A stretch of DNA of 64,000 bases from Anaspis maculata (Eukaryota; Arthropoda; Insecta; Coleoptera; Scraptiidae), in assembly GCA_949128115.1 (NCBI GenBank), contig OX421965.1, positions 47,607,257-47,671,256 of the forward strand. Reading direction: 5' to 3'. A program made the translations under genes and the position numbers. Of the stretch, positions 32,421 to 42,856 are shown piece by piece. Each line of letters begins with the position of its first letter. The first letter of the stretch is position 1. A model generated the notes under the pieces. It was not told the DNA's origin, ran no database searches, and saw only the letters and a list, made by a program, of their open reading frames with translations.

Positions 32421-33824
32421 ATTCCTTAGATAACGTGCGTCAGAAAGATTTTATACTAGAAACAAGTAGGTAAGTAGATTTTGTATTGGGTAGGTATTGG
32501 CGAGTAACATTACCGATCGATGGTGGCGCTGCTGATGCGCTTCGCATGTAAACAAACATGTCGGATAGAGCACGGATTGTTGCCCGCGCGTTCAAAAATC
32601 TCATCAGTAGTAAGCGGTTTTTAATGTCCTCCAGACGTGAAACGTGGTTAATTAGTATTGCGGTGGAACTCAAAAATGGCAGAAGCGCAATTGAGTGTTA
32701 TGGAGGTTTTGAATCACTTGATGGACTCAATAGACTAGGCAGAAAATCTCAAAAGAGGCCTAGAAATCACTCCTAGAAGCAAATCGTGTAACAATTGATT
32801 AACAGGTGGTTTCTTAGGTTTTAGACCCCGCTGAACACGACTAGGGGTGTTATCTTTTCGAAATTTCACCCCTTGTCCCTAAAATCCAAGATGGCGGAAA
32901 ATTGAGGGTAAAAACAGGGTGCGCGCATGAAAAGCTTATTTCTGGCCCGATTTTCCTCAAAATTGGTTCTTTTCTTATGTTTTCGGGGTCGTAGAAGATG
33001 ATGAGGCCAATTTCAAATACATCTGGGAAGCCATTCGGTCTGAAATTAGTGTTGTCTAACTTCCAGGAGCAAATCAGAAACAAATTTACGAATAACTCAA
33101 GATAAAATCATGTAACAATCAGTTAACAGATGATTAGTTATGTTTTGGACTCTGCTGATCACAACTAGGTATGTTAACAGTTGAAATGTTGACTCCTTGT
33201 GTTCAAAATCAAGATGGCGTACAGTCAGAGAAGAGTGGCGATCGCACCAAAAAGGCATTTCTAGCTCGATATTCCTCAAAATTCTTCCTTTTTGAATGTT
33301 TTTGAGGGTGTAGAAGATGATTAGAATAATTTTGAAGACCTGTGGGCGGTTATTCGTCTTAGAATTAGTGTTGCCTAAGTTTCAGGCGCGAATCAGAGTG
33401 AAAAGTTAGAAATAAACGATAATTAGAATGTTGGTACATTTTTGTATCAAAGGATATAATATAATTATGTAGGTACCCAATTATGTATCATCACACATAC
33501 AATGGACAGAGGCAAATGTAAGAAAGTGTCAAAAGTAAAAAGTGAAAAAAATCTACTTTTCTTCATAAAATAGCAATCATAGGTATGCAGGTACAATGTG
33601 GATGGAAAAAAGTCTCTCTCTACCTTTTGCTTAAGATAAAATCACGTAACAATCAGTTACCAGGTAGTTACTTATGTTCTGGACTCTGCTGATCAATGCT
33701 AGGTCTGTATTAGTTGCCTCACATTCAAGATGCCGTAGGTACCTATAGTTAGCGAAGAGTAATGAACGTACAAAAACACATTGATTTTTCTGAATCACAC
33801 TTGTCTGATTTTTCCAAAATTCTG

Positions 33825-34019
33825 ACGGCTCCGTGGCGCAGGCGGTTCTGTGGCTGCCTGCGATGCAGAAGTCCCGGGTTCGATTCCCGGTGAAAAGTCT
33901 GGATGTTGTGCTGTCCGAAGTCCCACTTTTCTTTGTAATAAATTGTTTAATGAATAAACGGGCCAACTCCTATGGCAAAAAAGCCGATAAGGAGGAAAAC
34001 ATTTATTTATTTATATTTA
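33825..34019 (+). mobile_element. tRNA-derived SINE
   Basis: The 5' part is tRNA-like, with A box TGGCGCAGGCGG, a CTGC-CTGCGAT-GCAG anticodon-like arm and the B box GGTTCGATTCC in a perfect CCGGG/CCCGG arm. The 3' flank does not pair as an acceptor stem, so it is not a tRNA gene. A unique body is followed by an ATTTATTTATTTA-type tail. Flanked by 15-bp direct repeats TTTTCCAAAATTCTG (33810-33824) and TTTTCTAAAATTCTG (34020-34034), a target duplication with one mismatch typical of LINE-driven insertion. Confidence 0.88.
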
Positions 34020-34619
34020 TTTTCTAAAATTCTGCTTTCGGAGTTGTAGAAGGATAGGGGTCCAATTTCGAAGACATCTGAGTGACCATTCTGACTCATT
34101 ATGCGTGTTGTCCAACTTTGAAGGGAATCAAATTATGCATCAACAGTTTACAGATTGTTAACTACTTATACTTTGAACTCTGCTGAACATGACTAGATAT
34201 GTTAGACTTGGTGGTAATATCCCGATCTCCCGCCAATGATGTTCATTTGGCTACGCCTGTGCTTAATATCATTGCCCAGTTGTCAGTTGTCACTTAATAA
34301 GGCGGGCGCTATTATTGTACAAAAGGTATCTACTGTTTTTTATAATAATTGTCTCAAGATGTAAAGGTGCGGAGTTGCAGCAGACAGGTGATGATTGGTT
34401 TTGAAACTTTTGTCTTATTACTTACTGTAGCTGAATCTATTCTACTCCAATTTTAAGCAGATTTGATAATGAAATCAATTGTCTTGTCTTTTACTTGTCC
34501 AAAGTAAAATATGTCTGGCTTTCATACATAGAAAATTGCATCACAAATACGTTTAGTTGTTGATAGTTGTTAATTGATACATAATTCCTAAACCGCAATT
34601 AATTATTTCTGGCGAATTT

Positions 34620-34856
34620 TTGAACAGGCACCGTCGCCCAGTGACTGCGGCTAGAAGGTGCATGGCAGATGGCAAAGTTTTACCGGTGTGGACGACCCGA
34701 GGGCCAGTTCCCGAAGAAACCTTGTCTTTAGTATACTGTGGGTGTGCAACTCCCTGTCGCACAAAAAATTGTGGCTGCAGAAAGAAGGGATTCGCATGCA
34801 CTGCTCTGTGTAGATGCCTGCCTGAAAAATTTAGAAACAAAATGGAAGACTCGTGA
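34620..34856 (+). pseudogene. Cysteine-rich (CXC/tesmin-like) coding remnant
   Basis: About 78 codons open to a TGA. No ATG at the 5' end; the frame may begin at an AG acceptor near 34628. After DGKVLPVWTTRGPVPEETL it encodes a compact cysteine array: YCGC, PC, CGCRKKGFAC and LCRC. This order, a VLP-type segment followed by CXC cysteines, recalls a repeat-associated protein family common in insect genomes and related to the CXC DNA-binding motif of tesmin/TSO1. It is a C-terminal piece only and lies in the loop of the giant inverted repeat, so it may be what is left of that repeat's own protein. Function not known. Confidence 0.5.
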
Positions 34857-35665
34857 TGCCTAAGAAAATCATGGGCTAACTTTGACACTTTCTCACATAT
34901 TTGCCTTTCTCAATCGCATGTGGATTATACATGATTGGGTACATATATCAATGCTTTGATTAAAAAATGTTCCAACATTCTAATCATCGTTTATTTCTAA
35001 TTTTTCACTTTGATTTGCCCCTGGAACTTGGGCAACATCAATTCAAGAACGAATGGCCGCCCACAGGTCCACAAAATTATTCTAATAATCTTCTACACCC
35101 CCAAAAACATTCAAAAAGGAAGAATTTTGAGGAATATCGAGCTAGAAATGCGTTTTTGTGCGATCGCCACTCTTCTCTGACTGTACGCCATCCTGAGTTT
35201 GAGACACAAGGAGTAAACATTTCAACTGTTAACATACCTAGTTGTGATCAGCAGAGTGCAAAACATAACTAATCACCTGTTAACTGATTGCTACATGATT
35301 TTATCTTGAGTTATTCGTAAATTTGTTTCTGATTTGCTCCTGAAAGTTAGACAACACTAATTTCAGGCCGAATGGCTTCACAGAGGTATTTGAAATTGGC
35401 CTCATCGCCTTTTACGACCCCGAAAACATAAGAATAGAACCAATTTTGAGGAAAATCGGGCCGGAAATAAGCTTTTTATGCGTGCACCCAGTTTTTACCC
35501 TTAACTTTCCGCCATCTTGGATTTAAGGGGCAAGGGGTGAAATTTCGAAAAGATAACACCCCTAGTCGTGTTCAGCGGGGTCTAAAACCTAAGAAACAAC
35601 CTGTTAATCAATTGTTACATGATTTGCTTCTAGGAAGTCTTTTTTGGGATTTTTTGCCTAGTCTA

Positions 35666-37077
35666 CAACGGATTCTTGATGTATCGTGATGGGAGAAGAA
35701 ATTCTGAAGTCACAATTTCTTGTGTTGTGTGGTCGAAAACGAACCGAATCAAGCATCAATTTAAACATAGACATATTTGAATTGTGTTTACGAACAATCG
35801 CATTGTATGAATCTCCTCACTAGGTAACTGGGAATGTAATTAAAAAAAATAGTAGTAGCAGTTCCTGTGAAATTGGAACGTTCAAATGCACTTGCAAAGC
35901 AGGCCAGTCCGGGACATGCAAAAATATCGCAGCTGTGCTTCTTCGATGCAGCCATATAAAGTTCCCATTTTCAGCGACACTTCCCAGGCTTTTCTCGTAG
36001 TCATATTTTCCACAGTGCCAAGTTTGTTTGTCATTTTGACTACCCAACTTGCGTCTTTCGCTTTCGACGGGAAACGGTGAAAATGTAACTCTTCCTCTTT
36101 TCGGTTTCCACAGCGTGACTCGCACTCGGAAACACAACTAATTCTCCGCCACTTTTTGTCACTATCTATCTTGCCACCTTCCATTCTATGCCACTTTTGC
36201 TTGCCAGTCGTCGTACACGTGCCACTCTTATTTAAAAATGCAATGCTTTTGCAATCGATGACACCTAATATATTCAAGATAATGAAACGTGCGTGGCTCA
36301 CGTACTTTGTTGGAAAAAATTAACGCCGCGTTAAGTCAGATGGAATCAAATAAAGTCCCCAAACACCGCAACGCTCATAAGAGCCCACACAAATCTGCAG
36401 TTGATCCGTGCACAAACGTCGTTTACACGTTGGCCGTCAGATGGCGTATTCGATCTTGAAACTCGCCAATAGGTAGGAGGTAGGTACGTAGGTAGAGATG
36501 TTTGCGTTGCGCGAAAAGTCTACTCCCTACTGGAGACTTCCTTTTCAAATTTAATTCAAAGGTAGAAACGATCCTTGTACCATTTTTTCAAAGTTTTCGA
36601 ATCGCTTTTGCTGAAATTTTTGCAAAATATCGTAGAGGGTGACACCAAAAAAAGTCGAAACCAAGCATCCTGTATTTTATATTTGGAATTGATTTCGCTT
36701 TTTATTCTGATTTCAATAAATATATAGATACTTGAAAGTTTTTTTCAAAGACAAAAGACCAAAAGAAATCATAAAGTTCGAGATAAAGTTTGAGTTATAA
36801 ATAATGATGATAAGAATAGCAATATAAATAATAAAACAATCAGCGTTTATTAATATTCATTACTTGACAATACTAGCAAAAAAGTATATCAGGTCCACTA
36901 CCTTCTCTCTATCCAATTCAGCCAAAACTTTTTTCTTTCAAAGTCTGCTACTTTTTGTCTCATTATTTTTTAATTTTTTTTCGCAAGGGTGAAATAGCTA
37001 GGTACCTATCTAATTATTATCCTAACAAAACAAAATATGGGCTGGGTCTGGGTGAAAAACTGGGATTCCAATGGCAA
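35666..37077. other. Intergenic sequence with a THAP-like remnant
   Basis: Apart from the remnant at 35882-36170, there are short TAGG repeats (36472-36498) and AT-rich DNA. No other feature. Confidence 0.4.
35882..36170 (-). pseudogene. THAP-type zinc-finger-like remnant
   Basis: On the minus strand the frame encodes CVSECESRCG, then HFHRFPSKAKD and SWVVKM. This resembles the start of a THAP domain: two cysteines, then the F-H-R-F-P block, then the conserved tryptophan. The later C-X2-H part is not found in frame, so the domain is broken or the resemblance partial. THAP domains occur in P-element-type transposases and in host regulators. Which source applies here cannot be told. Confidence 0.4.
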
Positions 37078-37722
37078 CGGTCCAAAGCCTTATTTTGAAG
37101 TATTTTGCAACTTTCACTTTAGGTAGGTATAGCTCGCTCTATGCGGTCCTAATCTTTTGGAACTTCATCAACGGAAGAACAGTATGCTACATTATATCAA
37201 GGTTGAGCATTATCATTATAGCCGATGCACCAGGTTAAATCCCGAAGCCAAGATAAGAGTTAGAGGGGTCTTCTTACATTACATATTATGATTCCATACA
37301 TTACATACATATATTGCATTATGTACAACATCTACTACATATATCACATTACATATCATTATTATAGTGTTTTTTCCTACATAACTGTGGAGTAGGTAAT
37401 TATTACCCGGTTCCAGCACCGCGACGTCAATTTTTTTACAGTAGAAAAAGTCCGATATAAATAATTATAAACCACGGTTGGCCATGCAAATTCTACGCCA
37501 TTATAGCTTCGGCGCCTTATATCCCTTACCTTCGCTTCGAGCCTTCGGGACCTAATAAATCTGGCGCCTCTGCTATAATAATCATTTCTCAATCTTGATA
37601 TACCTAATTCACTATTTTTCCTTTGATGAAGTTCTAGAAGATTAAAGATTTAGACTATAAAGCGATCTATAGAGAGAAAGTTGCAAAATACTTCAAAATA
37701 AGGCTCTACATTGTTTTTGGAA
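37078..37722. mobile_element. Foldback MITE, about 0.65 kb
   Basis: Arms share CCTTATTTTGAAGTATTTTG and its complement, plus GAACTTCATCAA and its complement further in. Non-coding; target duplication not resolved. Confidence 0.7.
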
Positions 37723-38029
37723 TTGCAGGAAAATTAGAATTTTTCAAAATTCACACATCAAACCAAAGTTTTCACCACTATGATTCCCAGGAGTCTAACG
37801 ATGACTTTGTTCGAAAAACCAAGAATAGTGACAAATACAACCTTTTGAAGCATAAAAGATGAATAATTTCTAATCTCTAAGCAAAACAACACACAAGGAA
37901 AAGCAAAACAAACAAGAAAAACAAAAAGTACTCATCAAATTTTGAGAATTGATGAAATTAGAGAGAATCTCATAGTGACTCAATAACTGGAAATTCCACC
38001 GCTTGCAAGCCGACAAGCCCGTACTCGAC
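37723..38029. other. Short unassigned stretch
   Basis: AT-rich, no recognised feature. Confidence 0.4.
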
Positions 38030-38780
38030 AAGACATGCTCTCCACTAAGTCACTGAGGCTGTGTCTAAATTATCGAACTCTTCAATGTCGACCTTCGAAA
38101 CTCATCGACAGTACGCGGCAGGTTCCTTTTATTGCTATCTCAAGCATGTTCAATGGGGTTCATATCGGGAGACAACGCTGGCCACTCCAATCTCTCCATT
38201 TCTACTTCCTGAAGGTATCATTCACAAGTCGACATTCTGATGGAGGGGCTCAACAATAGGCTCCAAGATAGTAGGTACCTCAATACTGATACGGCTCCAG
38301 ACCATCCAAATCCGAACAAAGTATACACGATGCCAGCGTGCCAGGTCCCACATCTCATGTTCTCTTACCCACGCGTACCGAGCTGCACAGTGGTGTATAC
38401 CTTTGAGGCTGGTCCTCGCCATAAACGTCTTGCACACAGTTGACTATTTTGAAGGTGATTTCGAATAGTCTCGATTGATACAGCTATTTCTGTAGCCTCA
38501 TGGAATGATTTACGAAGCTTCCTACATTTTCAAAGCGGTTTCTTCTGGCCGTATAATAAGCAAAAATCTGACATCAGCAGCTGTTGTGGCACGCGGGTGA
38601 CTTGTTCCTCAGTCTCTCATACCTCCAGTTGCCTGATAACGATTCCAGGTTTTTACAACCAACTTCGATATCGCTATGGCTTCTTTCCACTATCCGCAGC
38701 GCAACTTCTCCCATAGGCAGTCCTTGCTGACGTAACGTAACAATATGAATACGGCTGAGAATACGGCCAAAAGGTGATAT
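38030..38780 (-). pseudogene. Tc1-like transposase, degenerate
   Basis: On the minus strand several frames together carry Tc1-family blocks. Near 38720 is QQGLPMGEVALRIVE of the helix-turn-helix. At 38222-38437 is the segment ARTSLKGIHHCAARYAWVRE and WDLARWHRVYF. Near 38160 is WPALSPDMNPIEHA with its catalytic glutamate. Stops and frameshifts separate them. The first catalytic aspartate after the RVYF block is lost. The order and motifs fit a DD34E Tc1 transposase; no terminal repeats were found. Confidence 0.78.
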
Positions 38781-41249
38781 TAGGGTTCATTCCGTTTTGA
38801 CGAAGTTTCTGTATAGTATGACCGATAGATTTTTAGTGTATTTAATCAAGAAGAACTTTTTTCAGAATGCTACTTTTTGTTTCTTTTTGTTCTGTTTTTT
38901 TTGTGGGTATTATATATTTTACTTGGAGATCAGAAATTCTTCTTCTTAAATGCTTAGGAAAATTGTATTAGTGGTTTTTCGGATAAAGTAATCGTTAGAG
39001 CCCTGGGAATCATTGGGGTGCAAAACTTTTTTTTAAGTGTGTATCTGAAAGGGACAGTCCTTGGTTGGAGTTTTCGCTTAAACACCCTGTATATGGCATA
39101 CCAGTCATTTGATTGACATCCGTTTGAATTTCTCAACCAAGCCACTGACTGGGGAAATAGTCACTTAATTTTTGTAACCCCAGCCTCGGCCCAACTAGGG
39201 ATACCCAATGAATCTTGTGAAAAAAAAAAATGAAAAATTGTTTCCGTCACAAAAAAATCCAATCTGAGCGATAACTTTTTAGAAATATATTTTGCTTTTT
39301 TTTCAGAACAATTCTTCCGATATCGGACAGAGTAATGATCCGGAAACCTAACACGCGAATAATTTACGTGCTTCCGGTCCCGTCACGGCCCACTCGGTTT
39401 TCCCTAATCACCAAACCGACGGCCTGCTCGATTTAAATGCACTTCCGGCATTCACGGTGGTAAAGCACCCCAATCCAACACGTGTCCGCATTTTTTCCTC
39501 TCGGCGCATTTTCGATTCGGGGGTGTTTTGGCGGAAACTGCGAGTTTTTCAGATTTCCAATTTTTTCTCCCAAAAAACGTTATACAAGTGTCGCAGAGCA
39601 TGCATAGGGGATCATTTTCTCGGCTAGACACTATACTCTGTGGTCCCGCGTGCGTCATTATTTTTAATGCACCTTCCGGTGCAATGCCACACGTTCCATT
39701 CAATTAATTGAGAAAGAGAAGAAGGCCTCTTATGCTTCGTAATACAATAATGAGACTTCTTAGAGAGAGGGGTCATGGGGTAGATGCGCGCTAAGTACCG
39801 GGTAGGCCACATGTTGAATCGGAGTAGTACTACCTCTAGTTCTAGTACCTACTACACAATTAGGGCCATATGTGATGGCTTCACTTTCTATTTTTATATG
39901 TTATTGGTATACATGGCTTATAACATTTGGCATCCATGAGAGGCGCTTCATTCAACACTATACGTATACGGTTCTTGGCGAAACCACCTAGTCCATATGG
40001 TCCCCCAGTTGGTCTATACCTACTCTTGGAGAATCGAAGACATACTTTAAGTTTAGCCACCTGTTTTTTATCTCCGTAGCCCGCCAGTGAAGGTTCATCA
40101 CCTCAAGTCTGCACAAGCGTGGCGAAAAGCTATTTATTGGGTATATCGAACACCGCAAAGATAGGTAGGTAGTTAAATCAAAACCATGTCGATCTTCTGA
40201 GAACAATAGAGTTAATTGAAATTAAAAAAATTGGAATTTCTTGAAAATAGGGTAGGTACGATTCCCATGAAGAAATGCGACACGTGACGTGCTTCACCTG
40301 TACTAAGTGACACGTGACTTCAGGAATTGCCACGTCATACAGCACGTGTTCGTTGATATTATGTGTTGTAACCCGTTTAATCATAAGCTTCCGGCGCGAT
40401 TATTTCATTTGCATTAATTTTGTTTGCTTAGTTTCACGCTTCACGGAATTTATTTTGTCTAATTTTCAACCCCAAAAGCTTATTTTTGTTCTTTTCTATA
40501 CCTTTGTCCCTCTCTTTCTTTTCAAGTTGAAAGATACATATTCCAGTTATTATATATAGTTATTATTATACCTATAGTTATATTATTAGTTATAACTGTG
40601 TGCAATGTAGGTGCCTAATAACTGAGGATTGAATGCTTTGGATCCATGAAAAGGTAAATATCAAAAATAATAAAAAAATACTCGGTAAGTATCAGTAATT
40701 GCTTGACACCTGCCGTGATGTCTAGTGAAAAAATGGTCTAGTGTCCAGCACGTCGACCACAACTTAGTCCAATGGAGCGCATTATACGCGTGCAGCGGAA
40801 AATGAAAGCATGTACCTACATTTGTTTTATTCTTTGTTTTAGTGGTTTTGATTGCTATGTAAGCGTAAAGCTTTTAAATTCAGTTTCAAAGTGGGTGGAC
40901 CAGCTCTGAAAATAAACTTGATCTCTAAGTAAAAATTATCAAAAATCTCAAAAATGAGTCCAAAACTTTCGTGCAACATGAATGGATAATGATTCTCAAA
41001 TCATCTACAGCGTCCAATATAATTTCACGTCATTGTGGAAATCGGAAAGAGGGTTTAGTTGGGCTATATAAAATATTTGCCAATAAAAGTAACGGTAACA
41101 GTCTGAATGGTCGGTACAATCCTATATCCCTACGTTTTCATGAGCTCATACTGCTTTTACGTAAAATTCCATTGAACGTTCGGTATATTAATGGTATGAT
41201 ACGTAAATTTGATTTTATGCCTGGGACTTTTTCAGGTTAACAGGGTTAT
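38781..41249. other. Intergenic sequence, no gene recognised
   Basis: Holds a solo CACCCTGTATA transposon end at about 39083. A less AT-rich, apparently unique block at 39330-39830 has open frames to 83 codons that I cannot assign. A cluster of CACGTG sites is listed separately. Confidence 0.4.
40281..40348. promoter_or_regulatory. Cluster of three CACGTG E-boxes
   Basis: CACGTG at 40281, 40311 and 40343, plus CACGTC at 40331. The first two sit in the identical decamer GACACGTGAC, 30 bp apart. This would be a typical arrangement for a bHLH target, but no promoter or gene is identified nearby, so a function is not shown. Confidence 0.4.
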
Positions 41250-41554
41250 TCTCTATCTCGTAACGACTCGTTAACGCAGGTAGACAGGGAGGAAGGTACA
41301 GGGAATAGTAGTTTTCATCAGGTCTGGAGCGCATGCTCACGTTCCTTGCCGGTCGGCAAAAATTGGACCTTCGCGTGCTTGCCAGACTCGCACAGCTCTG
41401 TAATCATTCTCCCCACTCTATTCCTGTGGTGCTAGCCGACCCGGACTGTCAAATCTTGCGCATGCCCACTAAAACACAACATTTCCATGAGAACTACTAT
41501 TCATAGATACAGAGATGTCATGCACATTATAAGTCGCTACGAGATAGAGAATGA
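41250..41554. mobile_element. MITE with ATTCTCTATCTCGTA ends
   Basis: Inverted ends ATTCTCTATCTCGTAACGAC and GTCGCTACGAGATAGAGAAT. A further inner pair, GAATAGTAGTT and complement, lies at about 41303 and 41500. About 305 bp, with a GC-richer centre. Confidence 0.75.
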
Positions 41555-42048
41555 GCATGATACTCATGATAGTGTTGACCAATCTGCCAATTAGATTCTT
41601 CAGTCCCATTGAACGTAAAAGGTCCGCACTTTTTAGTTTCGATTGATGTGAATACGCTTTTGACTGCTCCGTGCTAAATGAGCAATGGTTTCAAAAACCA
41701 ATAATCAGAATGTATCATATAAACTACTCAACAATTTAAGTGGCTCACCCAAAATTTTTAATGAAATTCAAAGTGCCCTAGCTTCTGAAAAAATTAAACT
41801 TATTCCAATTTTTTTCTTTTCCCACATACCTGCGCTTTTTGTCCATCAGCGGACGGATACAGAATTGAAATCAAATCTTCCTTGTTGGTTATACAGGGCG
41901 TTGCGTGAAACCCTTCAAAAACGAAAAAGTTTGAGTAACTCCCAATTAAAAAAAAACATGTTTCTGGATATTTTTAACTGGCCCAGGGAGGATGGTACAC
42001 CTATATCTCGAAATGGTTTTTGAATTGTCCGATTATCTTTCTTCACTA
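41555..42048. other. Unassigned stretch with an isolated transposon-end motif
   Basis: A TATACAGGGCG motif at about 41890 looks like an isolated CAGGGTG-type end. A 112-codon open frame at 41685-42023 is not recognised. Confidence 0.35.
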
Positions 42049-42856
42049 CAGGGTGATTCGAGAAAAACAACTTCTTGTTTTTTTGGTCATAGCTTTTTTC
42101 CTTATTGACCGATGTTTATAATCTGTAGCTCATGTTAAAGCTAAAGCTTCAGGGAACAAGAATATGTTTTCGAAATTGATGCAGAACAAAATTTGAAATT
42201 GAGACTCTGCATCAAAAATTACACAGATCTGAATAACCCCCCAAAATCAGATCTGGAGATGGAACTCGTCCGAAATCAATTTGCTTTGAAGTCAACCATT
42301 CAAAATGATCATTTTAAGATATACCTCTTCCTGTATATGAGAAGATTTCTTGACGAGGGAATTGAATTATGGCTGCATGTTTTCAGAAGAAAATCAGTGT
42401 CCCTCTTATACCTGAAAACTAATTACCGTAAGCTACGTTACAAACAACAAAGCTGGTAATTGAATTTAGAAACATTTTTGGATTTTTCTCGGTTCAATAT
42501 AAATTACTAGCTTTGATAATCGTAACGTAGGTAACATTAGTTTTCAGGTAAGAGGGACACTGATTTTCCCCTGAAAACATGCAGTCATAATTCAATTCCC
42601 TTGTCAAGAAACCTTTTTTTACACAGGAAGAGGTATATCTTGAAATGATCATTTTGAATGGTTCACTTTGGAGCAAATTGATTACCGACGAGTTCCTTCT
42701 CCAGATCTGATTTCGGAGGTTATTCAGATCTGCGTCATCTTTGAAGCAGAGTCCTTATTTCAAGTTTTCTTCTGCATCAATTTCGAAGACATATTCTTGT
42801 TCCCTAAAGATTTCGCTTTGATATGAGCCACCGATTATAAAAATCGGTTAAATAAT
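42049..42856. mobile_element. Palindromic CAGGGTG-type element, right end lost
   Basis: Begins CAGGGTGATTCG. The arms from about 42101 to 42856 are reverse complements around a centre near 42450 (for example AGATCTGAATAACC near 42225 and its partner near 42725). The terminal 50 bp of the right arm is missing. Confidence 0.75.

Larger units (their letters stand above)
32731..35665. repeat. Giant inverted repeat built of about 320-bp units
   Basis: Arms at about 32731-33530 and 34870-35665 are reverse complements; the outermost pair is TAGACTAGGC/GCCTAGTCTA. Within each arm a unit of about 320 bp is repeated in tandem, each starting near GTAACAATCAGTTAACAG and holding CTGCTGA, CAAGATGGCG, TCCTCAAAATT, GTAGAAGATGA and ATTAGTGTTG in that order. 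A further unit in the central part (33640 onward) is split by a SINE. The centre also carries a cysteine-rich coding remnant at 34620. The whole may be one large foldback element. Confidence 0.8.

Noticed and set aside
32558..32776. 72-codon frame with good ATG context (ACATGTCGG)
   Set aside because: Considered as a first exon, but no donor, partner exon or domain was found, and its end runs into the inverted repeat.
33825..33900. Possible second tRNA gene
   Set aside because: It has A and B boxes but no acceptor stem pairing, and it is followed by a SINE body and tail with a target duplication.
33631..33966. 111-codon minus-strand frame with GNRTRDFCIAG
   Set aside because: A well-known type of false protein produced by translating the tRNA-like head of a SINE.
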